A stretch of DNA of 41,813 nt from a virus: IMG/VR virus record IMGVR_UViG_3300009157_000006, positions 1 through 41,813 of that record. The stretch is one strand, 5' to 3'. Positions 31,387 through 38,659 of this stretch are shown one piece after another. The notes beneath the pieces were generated by a model, which saw only the letters and a list, made by a program, of their open reading frames with translations, did not search any database and had not been told where the DNA came from. Each line of letters opens with the position of its first letter. Position 1 is the first letter of the stretch. The translations under genes were made by a program, and so were the position numbers.

Positions 31387-31584
31387 TTACTTTTTCTTTT
31401 TAGGAATCTTAGCCCCGGCCTTACGAGCTTCACTTATAGCAATGGCAACCGCCTGCTTCCTATTGGTTACCTTAGGACCCTTTTTAGATCCACTATGCAA
31501 AGCTCCTTGCTTAAACTCATGCATTACTTTCTCAACCTTATTTTTTACAGGCTTCTTTGGTGTCTTCACCGATATCTTCTTCAT
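31387..31584 (-). CDS. Small basic protein resembling DUF6496 (65 aa)
   Basis: The pattern K-V-M-H-E-F-K-Q-G-A-L-H-S-G-S followed by V-T-N-R-K-Q-A-V-A-I-A-I and S-E-A-R-K-A-G-A-K-I-P-K-K-K-K is the familiar signature of the DUF6496 family, small basic proteins found in phages and bacteria with no known function. It is rich in Lys (about a quarter of residues), so DNA or membrane contact is plausible. Its start overlaps the secreted gene at 31538 by 47 bases in another frame. AAAGG is nine bases upstream. Confidence 0.75.
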   Translation of the reverse strand: MKKISVKTPKKPVKNKVEKVMHEFKQGALHSGSKKGPKVTNRKQAVAIAISEARKAGAKIPKKKK

Positions 31585-31789
31585 CTTTTTCTACCTTTTC
31601 CAATAAAAAATCACCTGAAACCATCACAAAGTGGTCATTCTCATCCAATGAGCAATATTGCGCATCAGATTGAGTAATCACATAATCTTGCATATCATTT
31701 ATTTCTTTTGATAAATCTTGAGGCTCTGTCTGGCTATCTATCCCAGATAGTAATAAAAACGCGCAGAGTAGCGTCACTCTTAGAATCAT
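31538..31789 (-). CDS. Small exported or membrane-anchored protein after the endolysin (83 aa)
   Basis: The first 17 residues are hydrophobic (I-L-R-V-T-L-L-C-A-F-L-L-L-S-G), a signal peptide or N-terminal anchor. The rest is acidic (D-E-E-D-I-G-E-D) with no lipobox. The ATG overlaps the endolysin stop (ATGA), so it is translated with the endolysin. The layout points to a lysis cassette in which this is a candidate holin/antiholin or spanin-like protein, although it has only one hydrophobic segment. Its 3' end overlaps the DUF6496-like gene. Confidence 0.6.
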   Translation of the reverse strand: MILRVTLLCAFLLLSGIDSQTEPQDLSKEINDMQDYVITQSDAQYCSLDENDHFVMVSGDFLLEKVEKDEEDIGEDTKEACKK

Positions 31790-32124
31790 ACAGGATCCTT
31801 CATCTCAAAATGGTTGCCGTCTGGGAGTTTTTTAGAGCGGCCTCCCCATTTATTAAACTTACTTAATGACTCCCAATATTTGCCTATGAGCAAATAATCT
31901 TCGCTCTTATTTAAATATTCACGCTTTTGTGAAAATAAGTTCAGATCTATAGCTAACCTATCCCTATGTTGGCTATCAAGAATACCTATATGCCGTTGTG
32001 CATTAATTAAGGCCTGTTCCTTGGTCCTAAACGCCTCACCTAGGGTGCAATAGTATCCAGAGCTAAATATAAAATTAATCAGTAAAGCCACATTTCTTGC
32101 AAATTCTATCTGTTGTAGGATCAT
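31786..32124 (-). CDS. Endolysin, M15-type peptidase (112 aa)
   Basis: M15-type L-alanyl-D-glutamate or D-Ala-D-Ala peptidases have a zinc centre built from S-x-H...D and a late H. Here S51-Q-H53-R-D-R-L-A-I-D60-L and P-D-G-N-H105-F-E provide H53, D60 and H105. T-L-G-E-A-F-R-T-K-E-Q before and K-Y-W-E-S-L-S-K-F-N-K-W-G-G after also match phage endolysins of this kind. The 112 residues cover just the catalytic domain without a wall-binding part, usual for Gram-negative hosts. There is no signal peptide, so a holin must release it. It overlaps the portal stop (ATGA), an unusual location. Confidence 0.9.
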   Translation of the reverse strand: MILQQIEFARNVALLINFIFSSGYYCTLGEAFRTKEQALINAQRHIGILDSQHRDRLAIDLNLFSQKREYLNKSEDYLLIGKYWESLSKFNKWGGRSKKLPDGNHFEMKDPV

Positions 32125-34217
32125 TTTGACACCTGTGTCCTTGTCCCTGCAGGCTTAGATTTTGCCAATGGCTTACGTTTCTGGGCTGTTTTTTTATCTT
32201 GGGATGGCTTTTTTACCCCTGAATTTTGACCACTTGGCTGCTCTTGGCCCTTAATAACTTGCATCATTTGCAATACTTTGTGTACGGCATCTATGTCTAT
32301 CGTGTCTATCTCTTTTATGGCTTTGACCATGTTAAGCATGGCTAAATTTTCATCTGAGATGGCAGCTGCTCTGCGTTCTTCAGCAAGAGCCTTGTTTTCT
32401 TCTATGCGAGACATGCGCTCATATCCAAGACCCGTATCTGCCTTAGCCCTAGCTTGTGCCAATTCCGTCTCAGCCTGTTCTTTATTAACTGCTGACTGAA
32501 GTTGCATCTGTTGCATTTGTGCTTCTTGTTCTTTGGACGCCTTAACAGTATCTATTAACTGCTTCTTATTCTGTAATGTCATAGCTTCAAGTATGGTCTC
32601 GTCTGGTATAGGAACTCCAGCCTCCCTAAGCTGTAATAGCTGAGCAAACTGCATTTGACGCTGTGTAGTGGTATTTAAACCCTCTTCCACAGCTGCGTCA
32701 TATACTCCAAAAGCCTTGTTATAGAACTGAGGCATTGGATCTTGTTCTATGATTCTTTTTACTTTCCCCGGCGTGAAATTGCTTTGTATTAATTTCAGCC
32801 TTAGCCGGCCTAGCATTTTCTGAGCAAAGTCAAGGTTATCAAATACGCCCTGTAAAGTTGTTAGCCCTGCGCCTTGTCTTAACATAGCCAATATACCGAC
32901 TTTCTCATCAATGGCCGATCCTAAGAGCTCACTATTCACGCCGGAGATATCCTCTATCTCTTTGCCTAGTGACTCAGACACCTGTAAGGTCGTAGGCGGG
33001 ATAGCAGGTGATTGTATCTGCATTATATCTGTAGCTATATTTGCTTCTGGTTTTATTCCTATTCCCTTACCCTGACCCGTCATATGTATATCACTAGGGT
33101 CTATAAGAGAGTCTGGCTTAAAGATAAAGCCGCTATTAAGCTGGCTTTCCAAGATATCTAATTCTATTATTTTTCTTCTGTTATATAAGTACTGAGAATC
33201 ACGCAGGCCGCGTACGATTCCTTGAACCCTTAGAGGATAATAAGGCACCTGTGGATTATAATATGCCACAACTGGAACAAATGGAAATTCATCAGTGCCC
33301 CCAGGGTTAGGACCATCAAAGACGACGCGGCCCTGAACTACAATAGTAAGCCTTACAGTTGGGACATCATTACTAGAAACTATTACTGATGGATAGGTTT
33401 TCAAAAATAGATCCAAAGCTTCTTTATCTTTACCTGCCCATTCCTTGGTTTCTCCTGTTTGGGTATCCACTAAAAGATCTTGTTTTCTATATGCACGGTA
33501 ATAGAACTCATCATATGTAAGTAAATTTCTATTATCATATGCAAAAGCCTCAGGCATAAATTGAAACTTCTCATCATGCCTACCAGCAGAGGTCATATTT
33601 TGGAATTCAGATACAAAATCAGGCAACAAGGAGTAAATAGAAGACTTAGTAAGATAACTTCTACGCATGATTCCTGTGCAGTCTGAAAGATCTCTCTTAC
33701 GGAAAAAAGGATCAATTACAAATGAGTTATAAGGGCAGTTATCTACCTTTATATCACCATTAACTGGATCCTTTCTATAATCCATAAAGACATGAAGGAG
33801 ATTCATACCTGTAATTAGTGATCCATGGAATGCCTCAGAAATGGTCTCTAGGACAGCTTCCTGTTGGTCATTCCACATTAAAATCTTAGTAAACTGGTCA
33901 GCTGTCTCCATGTCTCCATTTTCAACTGGAGTTGAAATAGTAGACTTCCTATTCCTGCGCTGATAGCCAGAAACCATATTAATAATGCGCCTAATGCGAT
34001 TGAAATTAAACATCTTACGGCGCGATAATGGGACATTACCATAAAATGACTCCCAGACTGTCTGGTCCCCACACTCAAAGCGGACATCAGTGTCAGCCTC
34101 ACCCCAATAAGTATTTATATATGGTTGAGCGGATAGATAAAAGTCCTCAACACGGCGTGCTAATACCTTTTCATTGGTATCATTCAACTCCATGCCAGGC
34201 CCATTGTATAGTGCCAT
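32121..34217 (-). CDS. Portal protein, P22-type (698 aa)
   Basis: The portal is the dodecameric DNA channel at one capsid vertex. Features seen: a first helix with F-Y-L-S-A-Q-P-Y-I, the motif R-F-E-C-G-D-Q (46-52) resembling the R-F..G-D-Q of P22-like portals, R-I-R-R-I-I-N-M-V-S-G-Y-Q-R-R-N-R near 75-92, and I-D-P-F-F-R-K-R-D-L in the wing. A Lys/Gln-rich helical barrel and tail region (about 560-698) ends in a basic disordered tail. The length is close to P22 gp1. The gene has its own promoter (34313-34340) and AGGAG upstream. Confidence 0.85.
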   Translation of the reverse strand: MALYNGPGMELNDTNEKVLARRVEDFYLSAQPYINTYWGEADTDVRFECGDQTVWESFYGNVPLSRRKMFNFNRIRRIINMVSGYQRRNRKSTISTPVENGDMETADQFTKILMWNDQQEAVLETISEAFHGSLITGMNLLHVFMDYRKDPVNGDIKVDNCPYNSFVIDPFFRKRDLSDCTGIMRRSYLTKSSIYSLLPDFVSEFQNMTSAGRHDEKFQFMPEAFAYDNRNLLTYDEFYYRAYRKQDLLVDTQTGETKEWAGKDKEALDLFLKTYPSVIVSSNDVPTVRLTIVVQGRVVFDGPNPGGTDEFPFVPVVAYYNPQVPYYPLRVQGIVRGLRDSQYLYNRRKIIELDILESQLNSGFIFKPDSLIDPSDIHMTGQGKGIGIKPEANIATDIMQIQSPAIPPTTLQVSESLGKEIEDISGVNSELLGSAIDEKVGILAMLRQGAGLTTLQGVFDNLDFAQKMLGRLRLKLIQSNFTPGKVKRIIEQDPMPQFYNKAFGVYDAAVEEGLNTTTQRQMQFAQLLQLREAGVPIPDETILEAMTLQNKKQLIDTVKASKEQEAQMQQMQLQSAVNKEQAETELAQARAKADTGLGYERMSRIEENKALAEERRAAAISDENLAMLNMVKAIKEIDTIDIDAVHKVLQMMQVIKGQEQPSGQNSGVKKPSQDKKTAQKRKPLAKSKPAGTRTQVSK

Positions 34218-34312
34218 GACTACTCTCTCTTTCTCCTAATGTCCCATAACTCCTTTTAAATTATGAGACCGGAATTTTTCTCTCTTCTCCCTAAGCCAAT
34301 ACCTAGGATGCA

Positions 34313-34340
34313 TTTATACTTACATAAATCTATGAGCCAA
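34313..34340 (-). promoter_or_regulatory. Promoter for the portal-endolysin operon
   Basis: Read leftward, TTGGCT (34340-34335) and TATAAA (34318-34313) are separated by 16 bp, about 100 bases before the portal ATG and directly after the terminator of the ssb unit. Confidence 0.5.
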
Positions 34341-34352
34341 TCAACTTTGGAT

Positions 34353-34392
34353 AAAAAAAAGAGGCCAGATGAGTTCGCATCTCAAAAGGCCT
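34353..34392 (-). terminator. Terminator after ssb
   Basis: Read leftward, AGGCC (34392-34388) and GGCCT (34366-34362) close an imperfect stem containing an inner AGATG/CATCT hairpin, followed by C and eight T residues (34360-34353). It separates the regulatory/ssb unit from the portal operon. Confidence 0.8.
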
Positions 34393-34433
34393 ATACTAAT
34401 TGGGGACAGAGTCCCGCCTATAAAGACTTTTTT

Positions 34434-35003
34434 TTAAAAAGGCAGATCATCCAGAACCTCTATTTCATCAGTAGGTTCAGAAGTATTTACCAAATTACTA
34501 TTTACACTTCCTTTATTAAAATATGCTGTTCTCTGCATAACCTGTTTAACATTATCAGCCATAGGTCCAGCAGGTTTAGGATCAACGGTTTTAGGTATCT
34601 CAGTAGGAACTGTGCCTGTGCCATGAGTACCTGTCCCATAGGTTTTTACTCCTCTATCTTTGGTATCCCCCTGGGTCCTGTTATCTATAAAAGAGAATTG
34701 CTCAACAACTAAAATATGCTTAGAACGCTCAGTTCCATCTTTAGCTTGCCATTTAGCCTGCCTAATCCTACCCTCTATAAGTACTGGATCACCGCGTTTA
34801 AGATATTTAACAGCAAGTTCAGCATCCCTATTCCAGGCCTCTACATCAAGAAAGCATGCCTCCTCAAGCACAGTACCATCTTTACGCTTACTACGTCTAT
34901 TAGTAGCAACTGCAAATTGAGAAAGGGCTTTCTCTCCTATCATTTTGCCTACAGGATCAACAGTTAAGTGTCCAACAAGAATCATTCTATTAAAACTCGA
35001 CAT
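34434..35003 (-). CDS. ssb: Single-stranded DNA-binding protein (189 aa)
   Basis: Residues 1-108 are a canonical bacterial-type SSB OB fold: F-N-R-M-I-L-V-G-H-L-T-V-D-P, F-A-V-A-T-N-R-R-S-K-R, F-L-D-V-E-A-W-N-R-D-A and K-R-G-D-P-V-L-I-E-G-R-I-R. A Gly/Thr/Pro linker follows, then the acidic tip D-D-L-P-F at the extreme C-terminus, which in bacterial SSBs recruits partner proteins. It protects single strands during replication and recombination; the ERF proteins, RusA and the initiator are likely partners. TTAGGAG precedes the ATG. The intact tip implies it can engage host SSB-interacting enzymes. Confidence 0.95.
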   Translation of the reverse strand: MSSFNRMILVGHLTVDPVGKMIGEKALSQFAVATNRRSKRKDGTVLEEACFLDVEAWNRDAELAVKYLKRGDPVLIEGRIRQAKWQAKDGTERSKHILVVEQFSFIDNRTQGDTKDRGVKTYGTGTHGTGTVPTEIPKTVDPKPAGPMADNVKQVMQRTAYFNKGSVNSNLVNTSEPTDEIEVLDDLPF

Positions 35004-35016
35004 CCACTCTCCTAAA

Positions 35017-35436
35017 TTACGTATTCTTAGTTATAAATTCCTTTAATTCTCTCCAGCACTTCCTACCAAAACCCTTCATTAACTTTAACTTAGGATTAAG
35101 CCAAGGATCCTCAGGGTTAATGCTTTCATAAAAAGCCAATAATTCTCCAAAATTCTTAATTCCTGAGTTTATAAGTGGTCTCTTTAATAACTGACTTATA
35201 TCTAAACTCTCTATCGGAGTATCCAGATCAAGTTGAAAAACATAAGAAGCTTTAATTAATGCTCTGCAAGCAATAATTACATCAACATCTGTCTTAGTAG
35301 GATCCTGCAATAACGCTAAAAGCTTTTCCTTACCTTCATCCCACACCTTAGACCTCTTATTTAAATACTCTCTCATCTTACTCAGCGAGTTATACTCACT
35401 TAATTCTCTCAAAAATGGACTATTCTCCACATCCAA
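35017..35436 (-). CDS. Protein with an RNA polymerase alpha-CTD-like domain (139 aa)
   Basis: Residues about 74-136 resemble the C-terminal domain of bacterial RNA polymerase alpha: P-I-E-S-L-D-I-S, L-I-N-S-G-I-K-N-F-G-E-L-L, then M-K-G-F-G-R-K-C-W-R-E-L-K-E-F-I. They match the I-x-x-L-D-L-S, L-x-x-x-x-I-x-T-(V/I)-G-(D/E)-L and N-L-G-K-K-S-L-x-E-I-K elements. By eye, G124 and K126 fall at the DNA-contacting G296 and K298 of E. coli alpha, while R265 appears replaced by Leu with Arg nearby. The N-terminal 70 residues are helical with no match to alpha-NTD. It could modulate host transcription or bind DNA through its helix-hairpin-helix. It lies between the zinc/HTH genes and ssb. Confidence 0.65.
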   Translation of the reverse strand: MDVENSPFLRELSEYNSLSKMREYLNKRSKVWDEGKEKLLALLQDPTKTDVDVIIACRALIKASYVFQLDLDTPIESLDISQLLKRPLINSGIKNFGELLAFYESINPEDPWLNPKLKLMKGFGRKCWRELKEFITKNT

Positions 35437-35469
35437 TCTCCTCTAATATTTAACTTAACATAAGTTTGG

Positions 35470-35646
35470 TTATCGGCCGTAAAGTGCTCTTCTATCCGCA
35501 TTAAGTGTTACATCTACACACTTATGTTCTATTTTCTCATCATAGTACCTATGACAATAAATACATTTCTTATATCCCACAAGATTAGGGTTAACATTCT
35601 TTGGATCTATCTGTTCCATATGATGTTTACGATCATATTCTTCCAT
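35470..35646 (-). CDS. Small CCHC-type zinc-binding protein (58 aa)
   Basis: The frame opens at 35676, but the ATG at 35646 has TGGAG seven bases upstream and is preferred. The middle holds C-I-Y-C-H-R-Y-Y-D-E-K-I-E-H-K-C, a CxxC followed by HxC, a small zinc finger. The N-terminal part is charged with several His, the C-terminal part basic. Probably a nucleic-acid-binding or protein-binding regulator. It is nearly continuous with the zinc/HTH gene upstream and so part of a putative regulatory operon. Confidence 0.6.
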   Translation of the reverse strand: MEEYDRKHHMEQIDPKNVNPNLVGYKKCIYCHRYYDEKIEHKCVDVTLNADRRALYGR

Positions 35647-35647
35647 T

Positions 35648-36283
35648 TTAAAACTCCAAATAAAATTTCTTTCCATCTTCTGTATTAATTAAAGTCATAT
35701 TTGAAGATATACTCTCTTCAGATTTTACCTTAACTACTGGTAAATCTGGAAGCATTTTCTTTAACGGCTCTGTTGGAATGGCGGGTAAAACCTCAGCTAA
35801 TATCTTCTTTATAGTAGTGACAGTACATCCAAAACGCTCATGGAGACCATTGACTGTGTCACCCCTCTTAAATGTCTCCTGTATCTGTCTTTTAATCTTA
35901 AGTGGTATCTCTTCCCGTACTTTACCATTAATTTTCCTACGATCATCCAATCCATGGCGTACTATTGTTGATTTATGCCCTAAGAAAAATACTACAGCAT
36001 CAGTAGGCAATTTAAGAAGTTTAGATATCTCTTCAGCGTTATAGCCCTTTAGTGCCCTCTCTATACAATCCGCAGCCTGCATTACATCTAAACCTGGTAA
36101 TTTACCAGAAAGAGTCAGAATTTCATCAAGCGTATGCCATACTATTAGTTCTAATCCATGACGTGGACAACAACATTCACGCTTTTTATCTGTATCTGTT
36201 TTTACTTCCCAGATAAATTCTTTCTTGCAGCTACCCAACTTACAAATAACAGGGTATTTCTCACCCCTCTTATATAGTGCCAT
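35648..36283 (-). CDS. Zinc/HTH DNA-binding regulator candidate (211 aa)
   Basis: The N-terminus has clustered Cys/His (C14, C19, C37-C39, H42) suggesting a zinc ribbon. Two helix-turn-helix-like segments follow: residues 82-105 (A-E-E-I-S-K-L-L-K-L-P-T-D-A-V) and 141-163 (D-T-V-N-G-L-H-E-R-F-G-C-T-V-T-T-I-K-K-I-L). It is the first gene after terL and starts just downstream of three 11-bp iterons, so it may bind them, either as an autoregulator or as a late or replication regulator. A small terminase role is less likely, given the better candidate at 37847. Confidence 0.6.
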   Translation of the reverse strand: MALYKRGEKYPVICKLGSCKKEFIWEVKTDTDKKRECCCPRHGLELIVWHTLDEILTLSGKLPGLDVMQAADCIERALKGYNAEEISKLLKLPTDAVVFFLGHKSTIVRHGLDDRRKINGKVREEIPLKIKRQIQETFKRGDTVNGLHERFGCTVTTIKKILAEVLPAIPTEPLKKMLPDLPVVKVKSEESISSNMTLINTEDGKKFYLEF

Positions 36284-36317
36284 CTCTCTCCCTCTCTTTT
36301 ATTTTATGGCATTAAAC

Positions 36318-36350
36318 TGACATCTATTTGACATATTTTTGACATATTTA
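36318..36350. repeat. Three tandem 11-bp iterons
   Basis: Three units, each starting TGACAT at 36318, 36329 and 36340, are spaced exactly 11 bp: TGACATCTATT, TGACATATTTT, TGACATATTTA. They occupy the short gap between the terL stop and the zinc/HTH gene. Head-to-tail sites at one helical turn are typical of operator arrays or initiator-binding iterons. Confidence 0.75.
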
Positions 36351-37715
36351 ATACTTATTTAAAGTGTCTTGGAACACTGGATTAATGTTCTGCTGTCTTC
36401 CATAGACCGCTTCCTCATAGGTTCTTCTGAGATCCTGCGCAGATAATCCGCCCTGAGTTCTAGGTAATGCCAGGCATAAGTACCTAAAAGCATCAGCAGC
36501 ATGACTATTAATATCATGTAAAGGATTATCTTTATAAACTTTTCTCTTGTCATCCCATTCCCTTCTATAGCTCTCTAGAGCCCTTATTAAAGAATCACAT
36601 CTTTTCTCATCTATCCATATCTTATTAAAACTCACACGAGCCAACTCAATCCCATCTTCCAGGGGAATGTTAGGTAATACCTGAAAGTTAATGCCCATTC
36701 TACGAGCTAGTTCCAATCTAGAAAGGCCAGTTGATAGCTCTCTAACTTTTATATCATGTGGTGCAAAGTGTGGATTTGCGCCTCCCCAGACATACGGCTT
36801 ATCTTTTATTAGCTTTGCATAATGATCCAGTCCTTTATCACAGTCCTCAATCATATCTATAACACGCACAACATTGCCCACAGTTTGCCAAATAAGAATT
36901 ACAGTCTTATCATGCACCCCAAGATCCCAAGCGCTGTAGCACTTAAATTGTGGCTCCCATGGCACTATACCTATCTGACCATTAAGGCGAGCCTTGTCTA
37001 AGTAGCGACCATAATAACTTCCAACTTGTCCTGCTGTATAAGAGCAAAAATACTCTTGCTGGATCATATCCTCAGAAAGCGTCTTGCGCTCACTGTTGAT
37101 TTCATCCATGGTTATTACACCTGTATCTAATACAGTCTTAGTACTACAGAACCAATCGGACGAATTCTTTGCTATCTCATGCATCTCAAAAGCATGATTG
37201 CGTCCTCTAGGTGTGGTTATAAAGAGTGCAAACCCTTGATTGTATAGAAGAGCTGGACGTATAAAGTCATATGCTGATGGCTCTGCAAGCGCCCATTCTG
37301 AAAATACTACTCCTTGAGGGTTAGTTCCAACAAGGGATTGGGGAGCAGTATCAGACCCTACTAGCTGTATAAGTGATCCATTAACCAGCGTGATCTTCAT
37401 TTCCTGGCCATTCTTGGATGCTATTAACTCAGGTGGTATAAAATCTAAAAACTTTTGTCCATTAGATAAGATACCATCCCATATAACTTTGCGTGCATGT
37501 GAGTAGGTAGGCAAAGCATAGAAATATACTCCAACTTTTTTTATAGCAGCCCTTATTACTAGGTTGAATGCTACCACATCTTTGCCACTTCTGCGGTGCC
37601 ATAAGCAGTATATCTTTTTGTAGCCGGCATTCTCTAAGGCATCAATGACTGGGAGCTGGTATGTCCTAGGGACAAAGCGTCTAAGATGCAGTTGAGTATT
37701 TAGAGCAACATTCAT
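36348..37715 (-). CDS. terL: Terminase large subunit (455 aa)
   Basis: TerL is the packaging motor: an N-terminal ATPase and a C-terminal RNase H-like nuclease. Visible are a Walker A variant H-R-R-S-G-K-D-V (40-47), Walker B V-V-F-S-E-W (137-141), coupling motif T-T-P (167-169), and nuclease acidic residues at W-D264-L-G, V-I-D287 and the late H-D-I-N-S-H-A-A-D409-A-F. The length of 455 fits the family. A terminator and promoter separate it from the putative terS upstream, so its expression can differ. The ATG at 37715 has only a weak purine-rich site. Confidence 0.95.
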   Translation of the reverse strand: MNVALNTQLHLRRFVPRTYQLPVIDALENAGYKKIYCLWHRRSGKDVVAFNLVIRAAIKKVGVYFYALPTYSHARKVIWDGILSNGQKFLDFIPPELIASKNGQEMKITLVNGSLIQLVGSDTAPQSLVGTNPQGVVFSEWALAEPSAYDFIRPALLYNQGFALFITTPRGRNHAFEMHEIAKNSSDWFCSTKTVLDTGVITMDEINSERKTLSEDMIQQEYFCSYTAGQVGSYYGRYLDKARLNGQIGIVPWEPQFKCYSAWDLGVHDKTVILIWQTVGNVVRVIDMIEDCDKGLDHYAKLIKDKPYVWGGANPHFAPHDIKVRELSTGLSRLELARRMGINFQVLPNIPLEDGIELARVSFNKIWIDEKRCDSLIRALESYRREWDDKRKVYKDNPLHDINSHAADAFRYLCLALPRTQGGLSAQDLRRTYEEAVYGRQQNINPVFQDTLNKY

Positions 37716-37759
37716 TACTATTCTCTTCTCTCTATTTTTACTTGATTTCTACCGCCAAT

Positions 37760-37806
37760 TTTATACCATTATAATCTCCTAGGGTTCAATAAATTACCTA
37801 GGAGAT
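37760..37806 (-). promoter_or_regulatory. terL promoter with inverted-repeat operator
   Basis: Read leftward, TTGAAC (37789-37784) and TATAAA (37765-37760) are 18 bp apart; a TATAAT (37773-37768) lies between. A perfect 10-bp inverted repeat (ATCTCCTAGG 37774-37783, CCTAGGAGAT 37797-37806) flanks the -35, its left arm lying within the spacer. The arrangement implies regulated transcription of terL and echoes the capsid promoter, which has a dyad in its spacer. Confidence 0.6.
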
Positions 37807-37811
37807 ACAAC

Positions 37812-37843
37812 AAAAACTCCCTTGGTTTGTGGCTGAGGGAGTT
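37812..37843 (-). terminator. Terminator between terS and terL
   Basis: Read leftward, AACTCCCT (37843-37836) pairs perfectly with AGGGAGTT (37822-37815), followed by TTT and G. It lies right after the stop of the putative terS gene (37847), uncoupling terS from terL. Confidence 0.75.
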
Positions 37844-37846
37844 AAT

Positions 37847-38659
37847 CTAACTCTTCTTATCCTTAGCCAACTTCTCTCTCACTTCCTCTGTTGGCAATAC
37901 AGGTGTAGTCATATCAAGCATCAAAGCCTTAAAGTCTACACCCGTTGCCTCTGCTTGCTTAACCTTAGCTGCCTCTCTCCTCTCCTGCTCTTCCCTCCAA
38001 TTTGGATCATATTGACCCATGGTAAACATGCCAACTGTTGGATTCCATTTGCCCTCGAGCATATTCCTCTCCCTAATATCCCCAAGGGCCTGGTTGGCAT
38101 ATTTTAAAGCCGCGTCCAAAATCTCATATTTTTTAGAAATCTTATGAAAATCCCTAAAGAAAATACCCTTTTCCTTAAAAAACTCTGTAACTTTGATTGG
38201 CTGTAGCTCTTCAGGCCCCCTAGGCTTATTGATCCATTCTACTAACTCTTTAGCAACTCTTTCAGCCCAATTTGCTGTGACTATCTTGCGTGAAAAAGTC
38301 TGTGTATCCAGATAACTATCTATATCAGATACTATACCTGCTCCCTTTGCCAGCTCTTTCCTTGCTAACTTTTCCTCAATAATAGCCCCTTCTTCCTCTG
38401 AATGTTGGGGAAGACCTTCTTTTCTACGCTCTATATTAACATATTCTACAGCGGTTGATCTCTCAGAAGCCATAGAACTTCTTTTAATAAACTTTCTATC
38501 TTTGGGTGTAAGTTTATCTTTAGACTCCAATTCCTTCATCTTATCTACCTGTCTCTCTTTATACCTTTTATTTAACTCAAAGCCTGTGATCAATGGAGGA
38601 TGTTTAACTGCAGAACGTCTTACTAAGTCTAAAATGCCTTCGCTTAGACCATTATTCAT
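37847..38659 (-). CDS. Putative terminase small subunit (270 aa)
   Basis: The C-terminal half (K-Y-E-I-L-D-A-A-L-K-Y-A-N-Q-A-L-G-D, then M-L-E-G-K-W-N-P and M-G-Q-Y-D-P-N-W-R-E-E) resembles small terminases I recall from gut podoviruses, where a helix pair ends with a Y-D-P-x-W motif. The N-terminal half is charged and helical and could carry the DNA-binding part. Position just upstream of terL supports the call. TTAGGAG lies upstream, and its start overlaps the end of rusA by eight bases. Small terminases recognise the packaging site, often within or near this gene. Confidence 0.65.
   Translation of the reverse strand: MNNGLSEGILDLVRRSAVKHPPLITGFELNKRYKERQVDKMKELESKDKLTPKDRKFIKRSSMASERSTAVEYVNIERRKEGLPQHSEEEGAIIEEKLARKELAKGAGIVSDIDSYLDTQTFSRKIVTANWAERVAKELVEWINKPRGPEELQPIKVTEFFKEKGIFFRDFHKISKKYEILDAALKYANQALGDIRERNMLEGKWNPTVGMFTMGQYDPNWREEQERREAAKVKQAEATGVDFKALMLDMTTPVLPTEEVREKLAKDKKS

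Noticed and set aside
34263-34712. 149-codon rightward frame between portal and ssb
   Set aside because: It runs through the ssb terminator and antisense to the ssb gene, without a start signal.
35648-36283. Zinc/HTH protein as the small terminase
   Set aside because: It is next to terL and has HTH segments, but the protein at 37847-38659 has the better C-terminal motif and upstream position, and the zinc cluster is unusual for a small terminase.
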